Origin: Pseudomonas fluorescens
Lineage (GTDB): Bacteria > Pseudomonadota > Gammaproteobacteria > Pseudomonadales > Pseudomonadaceae
DNA: 36,291 nucleotides
Assembly (NCBI RefSeq): GCF_000967965.1
Contig: NZ_LACC01000038.1
Location: 45,291 to 81,581, forward strand
Direction: 5' to 3'
The translations under genes were made by a program, and so were the position numbers. A model generated the notes under the pieces. It saw only the letters and a program-made list of their open reading frames with translations, did no database searches and had not been told where the DNA came from. Shown one piece after another: positions 15,848-23,499 of this stretch. Within the stretch, counting starts at the first letter, position 1. Each line of letters opens with the position of its first letter.

Positions 15848-16774
15848 TTGCCAACCATCCTCGAACCTGGAGAAATCGAAGCGGCGGCCAGTTCGCCGCC
15901 GTTTCTTTACATGCCACCGCATGACCTGTTCAGCCTGCGCGCCCAGCGTCTGGAAACCCTGGCCAAAGGGCACCCGCTGGCCGACTACCTGCGCCTGATC
16001 GCCGGGTTGTGCCGGGTGCAGCAACAGGTGCTGGACGACCCGCCGCAAAGTGAACCCCTCGACCGACAACGCATCGAATTGTGCCAGCAACACGGCTTGC
16101 CGCCGTTCGCGGCCGACAGCCTGGCGCGCGAAGACGATTGGCAGCTTTACCTCGATGCCTTGTTGCAGCGCTATAGCGCACCGCCGCAATCCGCCGTGGC
16201 CGATGCCGTGGACAGCTTGCGCCTGGCCGGTACCGGACAACGTCGTGCCTGGGCAGTGGCGCTGGTCAGCGGCCAGTATTCGCTGGTACCGGCCGCGCTG
16301 GTACCGTTCCTCGGTGCGGCGTTGCAAACAGCCTGGAGCCACTGGCTGTTGAGTACGCCGAACCTTGCGCTGACCGCTGGCGACAGCCTCAGCCAATGCC
16401 CGGCCTGTGGCTCGCCGGCCATGGCCGGGGTCATCCGTCATCGCGGCAAGCACAACGGTTTGCGTTATCTGGTCTGTTCGCTGTGCGCCTGCGAGTGGCA
16501 TGTGGTGCGGGTCAAGTGCGTGTATTGCGAGCAGAGCAAGGGCCTGGAATACCTCAGCCTTGAAGATGATCGCCATGCCGCCAACCAGGCGCCGTTGCGC
16601 GCCGAAATCTGCCCCGGTTGCAACAGCTATCTGAAGTTGCTCTATCTGGAGAACGATGCGGACGCCGAAGCGTTGTCGGCCGACCTGTCCAGTCTGATGC
16701 TCGACATGCGCCTGACTCAGGACGGTTATCAGCGTCTGGCACCGAATCTGTTGCTGGCGCCGGGAGACGAGTAA
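15848..16774 (+). CDS. fdhE: Formate dehydrogenase accessory protein FdhE
   Basis: A 308-residue cytoplasmic assembly factor needed for active respiratory formate dehydrogenase; in E. coli it binds the catalytic subunit before export. The C-terminal half carries the rubredoxin-like cysteine pairs of the family: CPACGSPAMAGVI, CSLCACEWHVVRVKCVYCEQ and ICPGCNSYLK. The PPFLYMPPHDLFSLRAQRLETLA N-terminus also fits. The start is a TTG at 15848, three bases after the fdnI stop, with AAAGGG nearby; no ATG lies close enough in frame without deleting conserved sequence. It sits between the structural genes and the Sec-incorporation genes. Confidence 0.93.
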   Translation: MPTILEPGEIEAAASSPPFLYMPPHDLFSLRAQRLETLAKGHPLADYLRLIAGLCRVQQQVLDDPPQSEPLDRQRIELCQQHGLPPFAADSLAREDDWQLYLDALLQRYSAPPQSAVADAVDSLRLAGTGQRRAWAVALVSGQYSLVPAALVPFLGAALQTAWSHWLLSTPNLALTAGDSLSQCPACGSPAMAGVIRHRGKHNGLRYLVCSLCACEWHVVRVKCVYCEQSKGLEYLSLEDDRHAANQAPLRAEICPGCNSYLKLLYLENDADAEALSADLSSLMLDMRLTQDGYQRLAPNLLLAPGDE

Positions 16775-16825
16775 CCGCAGCGTCTACACTCTGGCGCGAG
16801 GGTCATTCGTTTTCAGGAGCGCCAG

Positions 16826-18256
16826 ATGTCTGCACGCAGTGCCAGCCAACCCCTGCGTCTACCTTCCATCGACAGTCTGTTGCGTCACCCGGCGTGCCAG
16901 CCGTTGGCCGAGCGCTATGGGCGCGACGCCTTGCTGGGCGCCTTGCGGCTATTGCTGGATGAACTGCGCGAAGGGGTACGGCAGGGTTTGCTCGAAGCTG
17001 TTGAAGTCAGCCCTGAGGTACTGGCGGGCAGGGTCGGCGAGCGCTTGGCAATCCAGCATCGCAGCCATGTGCGTCGGGTGTTCAACCTCACCGGCACGGT
17101 CTTGCACACTAACCTCGGCCGGGCACTGTTGCCCGAAGAAGCGATCGAGGCGGTGCAAATGGCCGCGCGCTATCCGCTCAACCTCGAATTCGACCTGCGT
17201 AGCGGCAAGCGCGGAGATCGCGACGACCTGATCGAAGGCTTGATCCGCGAACTGACCGGCGCCGAAGCGGTGACCGTGGTCAACAACAATGCCGCAGCCG
17301 TCCTCTTGACCCTCAACAGCCTCGGTGCGCGCAAGGAAGGGATTATCTCCCGGGGCGAACTGATTGAAATCGGCGGTGCCTTCCGTATTCCCGACATCAT
17401 GGCCCGCGCCGGGGTGAAGCTGATTGAGGTCGGCACCACCAACCGCACCCATGTCCGCGACTACGAGGCGGCCATCGGTCCACGCAGCGGCTTGATCATG
17501 CGCGTGCATGCAAGCAACTACAGCATTCAAGGCTTCACAACGAGCGTGCCGACCGCCGAACTGGCGCAACTGGCCCACCTGCACGGTTTGCCGCTGCTCG
17601 AAGACCTCGGCAGCGGCAGCCTGCTGGACTTGACCCGCTGGGGTTTGCCGGCAGAGCCGACGGTGCGCCAAGCACTGCTGGATGGCGCGGACATCGTCAC
17701 CTTCAGTGGCGACAAACTGCTCGGCGGACCACAGGCCGGGTTGATTGTCGGACGCAAGGATCTGATCGCCAGGATCAAGAAAAACCCGCTCAAACGGGCG
17801 CTGCGGGTCGACAAAATGACTCTGGCCGCTCTGGAAGCGGTGCTGGGTTTGTACCGCAACCCTGATCGCCTCGCCGAGCGTTTGCCAAGCCTGCGCTTGT
17901 TGACTCGGCCACAGGCCGAGATTCTCGCCCAGGCCGAGCGTTTGCGGCCGGCGCTGGCCCAGGTGCTGGGTGATGGCTGGAGCGTCAGCGCCATGCCGGC
18001 GCTGGGCATGATCGGCAGTGGCAGCCAACCGGTGGCGCGGCTGGCCAGCGCCGCGCTGTGTCTGCGCCCGCTGACGTCCAAGCGCTTGCGCGGGCGATCC
18101 CTGTTGACGCTGGAAGAAGCCTTTCGCGCCTTGCCGATTGCGGTCCTCGGGCGCATCGACGACGACGCCCTGTGGCTGGACCTGCGGCAACTGGACGACG
18201 AACCGGCATGGCTGGCGCAACTCGATCAATTACAGGTGGAGGGCCGGGCAGGGTGA
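16826..18256 (+). CDS. selA: L-seryl-tRNA(Sec) selenium transferase
   Basis: A 476-residue PLP enzyme that converts seryl-tRNA(Sec) to selenocysteyl-tRNA(Sec) using selenophosphate. The family marks are present: RVFNLTGTVLHTNLGRALLP, VNNNAAAVLLTLN, ISRGELIEIGGAFRIPDIM, LEDLGSGSLLD, and the cofactor lysine K297 in TFSGDKLLGGPQAG (E. coli uses K295). Length is close to the E. coli enzyme (463). CAGGAG lies six bases before the ATG. The stop overlaps the selB start (GTGA), so synthesis of SelA and SelB is coupled. The selenium donor synthetase gene selD is not in the window. Confidence 0.96.
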   Translation: MSARSASQPLRLPSIDSLLRHPACQPLAERYGRDALLGALRLLLDELREGVRQGLLEAVEVSPEVLAGRVGERLAIQHRSHVRRVFNLTGTVLHTNLGRALLPEEAIEAVQMAARYPLNLEFDLRSGKRGDRDDLIEGLIRELTGAEAVTVVNNNAAAVLLTLNSLGARKEGIISRGELIEIGGAFRIPDIMARAGVKLIEVGTTNRTHVRDYEAAIGPRSGLIMRVHASNYSIQGFTTSVPTAELAQLAHLHGLPLLEDLGSGSLLDLTRWGLPAEPTVRQALLDGADIVTFSGDKLLGGPQAGLIVGRKDLIARIKKNPLKRALRVDKMTLAALEAVLGLYRNPDRLAERLPSLRLLTRPQAEILAQAERLRPALAQVLGDGWSVSAMPALGMIGSGSQPVARLASAALCLRPLTSKRLRGRSLLTLEEAFRALPIAVLGRIDDDALWLDLRQLDDEPAWLAQLDQLQVEGRAG

Positions 18257-20160
18257 TTGTCGGCACCGCAGGGCACATCGACCATGGCAAGACGGCGCTG
18301 CTCCAGGCGCTGACCGGTCAGGCGGGTGACCGGCGCCGCGAAGAGCGCGAGCGCGGCATGACCATCGACCTCGGCTACCTGTATGCCGCGCTGGAGGCGG
18401 ACGCGCCGCTGACCGGATTCATCGACGTTCCCGGCCATGAGCGCTTCACCCACAACATGCTGGCCGGGGCGCAGGGCATCGATCTGGTGTTGCTGGTGGT
18501 GGCCGCCGATGACGGGGTGATGCCGCAGACTCGCGAGCACCTGGCGATTGTCCAGTTGCTGGGTATCCCCCGGGCATTGGTGGCGATCAGTAAGTGCGAC
18601 CGGGTCGACAGCGCCCGAGTACAGGACGTGCGCGAGCAGATCCGTACCTTGCTGGCGCCCGGACCCTATGCCGATGCACCGCTGATTGTGCTGTCGAGCG
18701 TGACCGGCGAGGGCATCGAAACCCTGCGCCAACAATTGCTGCAAGCCCAGCGTGAAGTACAGCAACGCAGCACCGAAGGTGGTTTTCGCCTGGCGATCGA
18801 TCGGGCCTTCAGCGTGGCCGGGGCCGGTATCGTGGTGACCGGCACGGCGCTGTCCGGCCAGGTCGCGGTGGGCGATACCCTGCTGTTGGGACCACAAGGC
18901 AAACCGGTGCGCATTCGCGGCCTGCACGCGCAAAACCAGGCCGCCGACCATGCTTTTTCCGGCCAGCGCGTGGCACTGAATCTGAGTGCCGAACGGCTGG
19001 CCCTGGAACACATCCATCGCGGCCACTGGTTACTCGCCGAAGGCCTGTATGCGCCCACCCAGCGCCTGGATATCGACATGCAGTTGCTGGCCGGCGAACC
19101 CCGGGCCTTCGAGCACTTTCAACCGGTGCACGTGCACCTCGGCACCCAGGACGTCACCGGGCGAGTCGCCTTGCTGGAAGGTACCAGCCTGGTACCCGGA
19201 GAACGGATGTTTGCGCAACTGCTGCTCAACACAGCGGTGCATGCGGTGAAAGGCGACCCGCTGATCCTGCGCGACCAGAGTGCCCAACGTACGCTGGGTG
19301 GTGGCCGGGTGCTCGATCCGTTTGCACCCACCCGGCAACGCCGAAGCCCCGAACGTCTGGCTCAACTGGGTGCGCTGGCGAGCAGTGCCGGGCTGGAAGA
19401 TGTTTTGCCGGCATTGCTGGCCCATAGCGACACAGGGCTTGATCCGCAGCGCCTGGAGCGGCAGTTCAACCGACCGCGCAGCAGTTGGCTGTTGCCCGCT
19501 GACGTGCGCCTGATCGACACCCGCCAAGGCCCGTTGCTGTTCAGTGCCAGCCGTTGGGAAGCCTTGAAGGCAGCAGTACTGGAGCACCTCGCACGTTTTC
19601 ATCAGCAAGAACCGGATCAGATGGGGCCGGACCGGGATCGCCTGCGCCGATTTGCCGGTAGCACTCTGGAACGCTCGACGTTTATCAGCCTGCTCGATGA
19701 ACTGCTGGTCAGCGGCGTTATGGTCAGCAGTGGACCGTGGTTGCACCTGCCCGAACATCAGGTGCGCTTAAGTGAGGAAGATGAGGCCTTGTGGCAATGC
19801 TTGCAGCCGTTGTTCGAACAAGCCGGATTCGATCCGCCCTGGGTGCGCGACCTGGGGCATGATGAGCCAACCGTCCGCGCATTGCTGCTCAAAATGGCCC
19901 GGCTGGGGCTGCTCCATCAAGTGGTGCGCGATCTGTTTTACACCGACAGCATGATTCGACGATTGGCGGCTATGCTGTTGCAACTGGCAAACGCAAACCC
20001 GGTGATCCAGGTGGCAGCGTTTCGTGATGCGGTGGGTCTGGGTCGCAAGCGCAGCATCCAGATCCTGGAGTACTTCGACCGTATCGGCCTGACCCGGCGT
20101 TTTGGTGATCGTCGGCAGATACGCCTGGACAGTGCGTTGGCCCAGCGCACAGAGCACTGA
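18253..20160 (+). CDS. selB: Selenocysteine-specific elongation factor SelB
   Basis: A 635-residue specialised EF-Tu that brings Sec-tRNA to the ribosome at a UGA followed by a SECIS hairpin. The GTPase motifs are GTAGHIDHGKT at the very N-terminus, DVPGHERF, and SKCDRVD in place of the usual NKxD, which is a common SelB variant. Beta-barrel domains follow, and the C-terminal part (about 390-635) is the tandem winged-helix region that binds SECIS RNA. The start is GTG at 18253, four bases inside selA; the frame is open upstream but those residues have no match to the G domain. The target SECIS lies in fdnG in the same operon and the tRNA gene lies 19 bases downstream. Confidence 0.96.
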   Translation: MIVGTAGHIDHGKTALLQALTGQAGDRRREERERGMTIDLGYLYAALEADAPLTGFIDVPGHERFTHNMLAGAQGIDLVLLVVAADDGVMPQTREHLAIVQLLGIPRALVAISKCDRVDSARVQDVREQIRTLLAPGPYADAPLIVLSSVTGEGIETLRQQLLQAQREVQQRSTEGGFRLAIDRAFSVAGAGIVVTGTALSGQVAVGDTLLLGPQGKPVRIRGLHAQNQAADHAFSGQRVALNLSAERLALEHIHRGHWLLAEGLYAPTQRLDIDMQLLAGEPRAFEHFQPVHVHLGTQDVTGRVALLEGTSLVPGERMFAQLLLNTAVHAVKGDPLILRDQSAQRTLGGGRVLDPFAPTRQRRSPERLAQLGALASSAGLEDVLPALLAHSDTGLDPQRLERQFNRPRSSWLLPADVRLIDTRQGPLLFSASRWEALKAAVLEHLARFHQQEPDQMGPDRDRLRRFAGSTLERSTFISLLDELLVSGVMVSSGPWLHLPEHQVRLSEEDEALWQCLQPLFEQAGFDPPWVRDLGHDEPTVRALLLKMARLGLLHQVVRDLFYTDSMIRRLAAMLLQLANANPVIQVAAFRDAVGLGRKRSIQILEYFDRIGLTRRFGDRRQIRLDSALAQRTEH

Positions 20161-20179
20161 TTCAAAGGCATGACTTCAA

Positions 20180-20275
20180 GGAAGGCAATCGCGCCCGGTG
20201 GCGCGGCCGGGCTTCAAACCCGGTTGGGGACGGCATCCGTTCCCGGGCAGGTTCGACTCCGGCTGCCTTCCGCCA
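20180..20275 (+). tRNA. selC: tRNA-Sec (anticodon UCA)
   Basis: A 96-base tRNA gene with encoded CCA. The acceptor stem is 8 bp, GGAAGGCA (20180-20187) with TGCCTTCC (20264-20271), then discriminator G and CCA. The anticodon stem CCGGG/CCCGG encloses CTTCAAA with anticodon UCA at 20214-20216. A long variable arm (GGGGACGG...CCGTTCCC) and the GGTTCGACTCC T-arm follow. The 8-bp acceptor stem and long extra arm are specific to bacterial tRNA-Sec. It lies just after selB and may be processed from the same transcript. Confidence 0.97.
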
Positions 20276-20306
20276 ATCATCCCCAAACCTTCTGACTCAA
20301 CCCAAT

Positions 20307-20337
20307 CCCCTGTGGGAGCGAGCCTGCTCGCGATGGC
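20307..20337. repeat. Single REP element
   Basis: CCCCTGTGGGAGCGAGCCTG followed by CTCGCGATGG is one REP copy, 32 bases after selC and before the leftward ParE stop. It shares the core of the REP copies at 9644, 10908 and 23339. Confidence 0.85.
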
Positions 20338-20393
20338 AGTTGCTCGAAGCAATACATTCGTCCAGTTTTTACACGGGATTGCGAAATGGATCG

Positions 20394-20684
20394 TCAGAGA
20401 TTGCGCTGCGCTTCCATCCGATCATGAAGGACCCTGATGATCGCAATTCCGTACGCAGTGATTCGAAAATAGATCATGTGCCGCTCCACACTGCAGCGCC
20501 GATAACCAGGACGGATAGTGTCGCAGGCCGGCGCCTTTTTCGGGCGCTCGGCCAATTGCGCAAATGCTGAGGTAAGGATGTCAATATAGCGATTGGCCTG
20601 ATCCAGGCCCCACTGGCGAGCGGTATAACTCCAGATTGCCTCAAGGTCACCCTCTGCGGCAGGCGTTAGACGATACTCAGCCAT
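20394..20684 (-). CDS. parE: ParE/RelE-superfamily toxin
   Basis: A 96-residue toxin of the ParE type. MAEYRLTPAAEGDLEAIWSYTARQWG, followed by RYIDILTSAFAQLAERPKKAP, is the typical helix-turn-helix start, and YRRCSVERHMIYFRI with IAIIRVLHDRMEAQRNL is the conserved strand and C-terminal motif. Classical ParE proteins poison DNA gyrase; RelE relatives cleave mRNA, and the sequence favours ParE. It overlaps the antitoxin gene by eight bases (ATGGCTGA), as expected for a co-translated pair. No deletion or frameshift is seen, so it is likely active. Confidence 0.92.
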   Translation of the reverse strand: MAEYRLTPAAEGDLEAIWSYTARQWGLDQANRYIDILTSAFAQLAERPKKAPACDTIRPGYRRCSVERHMIYFRITAYGIAIIRVLHDRMEAQRNL

Positions 20685-20922
20685 GCGCGGTTAACATTCT
20701 CTGTTTGAATGCAGCTGGATCGAATGGGCGAGGTTTTCCGCTGGATTCACCTTCCCGAAGGGCGGCACGGATCGTTTCGAGTTCAGCGCTGCGCTCCTGT
20801 TCACGACGGATCAGATCGCGAATATATTCGCTGTCGTTGGTGTAATGGCCCGCTTCTATCTGCGCTTTGATCCAGTTGTCCTGCTGGTCAGTCACAGTGA
20901 TGGTTTTTCGTACGGTTCCCAT
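20677..20922 (-). CDS. parD: ParD-type antitoxin (ribbon-helix-helix)
   Basis: An 81-residue antitoxin. MGTVRKTITVTDQQDNWIKAQIEAGHYTNDSEYIRDLIRR is the ribbon-helix-helix DNA-binding domain that also represses its own promoter; the charged tail to PFDPAAFKQRML binds the toxin. The start at 20922 has GGAGG seven bases upstream; the open frame to 20958 has no such site. It precedes parE, the usual antitoxin-first order. The pair is adjacent to selC, a known integration hotspot in other bacteria, but no attachment repeat or integrase is present. Confidence 0.92.
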   Translation of the reverse strand: MGTVRKTITVTDQQDNWIKAQIEAGHYTNDSEYIRDLIRREQERSAELETIRAALREGESSGKPRPFDPAAFKQRMLTAHG

Positions 20923-20961
20923 GATTGGGCCTCCACGGAGATGGTCGACTGCGTGCAAACT

Positions 20962-20989
20962 ATCATACTCTTGGTGCGGTATCGAGCAA
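20962..20989 (-). promoter_or_regulatory. Possible parDE promoter
   Basis: On the minus strand TATGAT (plus 20962-20967) lies 16 bases after TTGCTC (plus 20984-20989), 40 bases before the parD start. The -10 is good, the -35 is poor. ParD would be expected to bind here. Confidence 0.35.
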
Positions 20990-21092
20990 TCGAGCCTCTA
21001 TTGCGATCCATCCAATCCCAACAGAAATTGCAGCTTTGCGGCAAGTCCGCTCCAACAATTGAATGCATTCCAAACATTGCCGAATACTTTTC

Positions 21093-22412
21093 TCAGAACC
21101 CCAGCGGGTACTGAATCACTACATATATCCGGTCTATGTCATCACCCGCCTGCGCCTCATTGGCCCGGTGCGAAACGTGCGATACCTGCACCGACAGGTC
21201 CTTCGCCGCACCCGTCTGGATCATGTACTTCAAATCAATGTCTCGCTCCCAGTGCTTGCCCCCATCACCTTGTTGCGGCGCGAAGGTGCCGGTCGCCGGG
21301 TCGAACGGGTTGTAGGCGCCGCCTTGTGGCGCATGGGTGCCGTCGATCTGGTCGCCGGTGACGTAGCGGGTCATGAATTTCAGACCGGGTATCCCGAAGG
21401 CAGTCAGGTCCAGGTCATAACGAACCTGCCAGGAGCGTTCGTGGGCGCCGTTGAAGTCGGCGTACTTGATCGAGTTGGCGAGATAGATGGAGTCGCCGCC
21501 GACGAAATCGAACGGCGTATCACCGTCGACTTTCTGGTACGCCAGGGTGAACCCATGGGCGCCCAGCGTGTATTGGCCGGACAGGCTATACGCCGTATTG
21601 TCGATGGCACCGGCCAGCGCCTGGCCGGTGTCCCGGGTGTGATAGAGATTGGCGTCGAGGAACACCTCGGCCTGCTTGAAGTGCAGGTTGCCGTAGTACT
21701 GATGCCAGGTGTCAGTCAGATCCGATGCATACAGGGCGCCGCCAACCGGGCTTTGGGTAAACAGATCGGCGCCGACAAACGAAATGCCGCCGGCCTCGGT
21801 ATTGGCGCCATAACCGAAAAAGTTGCCCTTGCCTGAAGCACTGTCCTGATTCTTGAACGCCGTGAAGTGCCCGGCCTGCAGGTTCATGCCATCGATTTCG
21901 CGGCTGTTGAGCAGAAAACCTGTGGCGTACTCCGGCTGCAGGCGCTTGTCCGCGGTGTCGAACACCGGGGATTCGACCTCCATTTCGCCAAATGCCAAGG
22001 TGGTGTTCGATGCCTTGAGCTTGATCGCGCCGCCACCGCTGGAGTAGTTGCTTTCGCTACGACCGTCACTGCTTACTGGCAGCAATCCGGTCCCGGAATG
22101 GCCCTTGCCGCCATCGAGCTTGAGTCCCAAAAAGGCATGGGCATCGAGGCCGAAGCCGACCGTGCCCGGTGTAAAGCCGGATTCAAAAGCACTGATAAAA
22201 CCTTGGGCCCATTCAGCCTTGTAGTTCTTGCCGGTCGGCGAGGGCGATCGATAGTCGCTGTTCAGATAGAAGTTCCGGCTGAGCACGCCGAGGCTCGCAC
22301 CCTCGAAAAATCCTACGGAGTCTTTCGCCGATTCTTCGGCCAGTGCGTGGGTAGTCAATAGGCAGAAGCACAGGGCAATGGCCGCCCGGGAGTCTTGCGG
22401 GGAAAGGATCAT
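21093..22412 (-). CDS. OprD-family outer-membrane porin
   Basis: A 439-residue porin of the OprD family, whose members import amino acids, peptides or aromatic acids. A signal peptide, MILSPQDSRAAIALCFCLLTTHALA, is followed by the OprD start DSVGFFEGASLGVLSRNFYLNSDYRS. EWAQGFISAFESGFTPGTVGFGLDAHAFLGLKLDGG is the conserved first-hairpin block. Further marks are PEYATGFLLNSREIDGMNLQAGHF, HERSWQVRYDLDLTAFGIPGLKFMTRY and the terminal beta strand ending in F. The start is uncertain: ATG 22412 gives a normal signal peptide, while a TTG at 22469 preceded by AAGG would add 19 residues with no signal character. It lies 63 bases after the YcaC-like gene and is probably in its operon. Substrate unknown. 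Confidence 0.92.
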   Translation of the reverse strand: MILSPQDSRAAIALCFCLLTTHALAEESAKDSVGFFEGASLGVLSRNFYLNSDYRSPSPTGKNYKAEWAQGFISAFESGFTPGTVGFGLDAHAFLGLKLDGGKGHSGTGLLPVSSDGRSESNYSSGGGAIKLKASNTTLAFGEMEVESPVFDTADKRLQPEYATGFLLNSREIDGMNLQAGHFTAFKNQDSASGKGNFFGYGANTEAGGISFVGADLFTQSPVGGALYASDLTDTWHQYYGNLHFKQAEVFLDANLYHTRDTGQALAGAIDNTAYSLSGQYTLGAHGFTLAYQKVDGDTPFDFVGGDSIYLANSIKYADFNGAHERSWQVRYDLDLTAFGIPGLKFMTRYVTGDQIDGTHAPQGGAYNPFDPATGTFAPQQGDGGKHWERDIDLKYMIQTGAAKDLSVQVSHVSHRANEAQAGDDIDRIYVVIQYPLGF

Positions 22413-22475
22413 CAATGGGTCACCACCGGGCCAGCGACTGCGTCGGAACGCAGTCGCCGGTTTTTTCAACGGACC

Positions 22476-23129
22476 TTAATGGCCTTCGGACGCACCAAAC
22501 ATGGTCTTGGCGTAGATCAGGCCCAGACCGTAGGCACCACCGTTGGCAATCGAGGTTTTCACCGTTTCGTCGTACGTCTCGCTGCGGGCCCAGTCGCGTT
22601 GCAGTTCCAGCAGGTATTGCAGCGAGGTCATCGGCCGGGCACCGATCTGGATCATGCGCTGCATGGCCATTTCATGGGCCTCGGTGCTGACGTCGCCGCA
22701 GGCGTCGGCAATCACATACACCTCGAAACCCTGGTCAATCGCCGACAACGCCGGGCCAACGATGCAAACGGATGTCCACAGACCGGCGAGGACAATCTTC
22801 TGCTTGCCGATGGCGTTGACTTCCACGGCAATGCGCTCGTCCTCCCAGGTGTTCATGCTGGTGCGGTCGATCACGTTGTGTTCCGGGAACACAGCCTTGA
22901 TTTCGTCGAAGATCGGTCCGGAAAAACTCTTCTCGGCGACGGTGGTGAGAATGGTCGAGACCTTGAAGCCACGCGCTGCCTTGGCCACCAGTGCGGCGTT
23001 GTTGCGCAGGGTGACGGCGTCGATCGACTTGGTCGCGAAGGACATCTGCGACTGGTGGTCGATCATGATCAGGGTGTGGTCGGTCGGGGTCAGCAGGGTT
23101 TTGCCGGGTACTGCCTTTGCAATGGCCAT
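22476..23129 (-). CDS. YcaC-like isochorismatase-family hydrolase
   Basis: A 217-residue cysteine hydrolase of the isochorismatase superfamily, YcaC subgroup. The expected catalytic residues are visible: Asp in LIMIDHQSQM, Lys in AEKSFSGPIFDE and the nucleophile Cys in GLWTSVCIVGPALSA. YcaC itself has no proven substrate. AAGGA lies seven bases before the ATG at 23129. It is followed by the OprD porin gene in the same direction, suggesting uptake and hydrolysis of one compound (inference). The frame continues upstream into a REP-containing region that is not coding. Confidence 0.92.
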   Translation of the reverse strand: MAIAKAVPGKTLLTPTDHTLIMIDHQSQMSFATKSIDAVTLRNNAALVAKAARGFKVSTILTTVAEKSFSGPIFDEIKAVFPEHNVIDRTSMNTWEDERIAVEVNAIGKQKIVLAGLWTSVCIVGPALSAIDQGFEVYVIADACGDVSTEAHEMAMQRMIQIGARPMTSLQYLLELQRDWARSETYDETVKTSIANGGAYGLGLIYAKTMFGASEGH

Positions 23130-23460
23130 GACACTGTCCTTACGAGGGTGAGTGAGGTGGTCATGGTTACGTAGATCGGGTCGGGAATATTGAATCGGTG
23201 TGCTGTCTTTGATAACACCGAGGCGGGGCGGGAAGCCAACCGTCGTGTCGATATTCGTCTGGTACCGCAAAAGGGCGCCTGTCAGTCGTCGACCTGAGGT
23301 TTGCTTCGGGAGCGGATGCCGGAGGGAGCCGGTATACCCAGTGGGAGCGAGCTTGCTCGCGATGTGGCCGGTACATCCAGCATTGATGTCAGCTGACACT
23401 CCGCCATCGCGAGCAAGTTCGCTCCCACAGGGTTTTGGGGTTTCCATGCCACCAAAATGA
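23130..23460. other. Intergenic region with a REP pair
   Basis: About 330 bases upstream of the YcaC-like gene. The right half is the REP pair at 23339-23433; the left half (23130-23338) should contain the YcaC-like promoter, but I cannot point to a convincing one. No ORF in it looks real. Confidence 0.5.
23339..23433. repeat. Inverted pair of REP elements
   Basis: The left copy CAGTGGGAGCGAGCTTGC with TCGCGATGTGG faces the right copy CCATCGCGAGCAAGTTCG with CTCCCACAGGG, separated by about 35 bases. This is the classic REP doublet of Pseudomonas. Confidence 0.9.
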
Positions 23461-23491
23461 AATGAGCGCCACCTGGGCGCTCATTTTTTCA
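23461..23491 (-). terminator. Intrinsic terminator after the DUF1254 gene
   Basis: AATGAGCGCC (23461-23470) pairs with GGCGCTCATT (23476-23485) around a 5-base loop. The gene ends at 23500, so leftward transcripts meet this 10-bp stem and then TCATTTT; read rightward, it is followed by TTTTTT. It can work in both directions. Confidence 0.85.
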
Positions 23492-23499
23492 GGTCCTGT

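Noticed and set aside
16949..18229. A 426-codon minus-strand open frame
   Set aside because: It lies fully antisense to selA, whose motifs and PLP lysine are unambiguous.
9644..23433. The repeated GTGGGAGCGAGC palindromes as a CRISPR array
   Set aside because: The copies are scattered, variable and mostly in inverted pairs between genes, which is the pattern of REP elements; there are no regular spacers.
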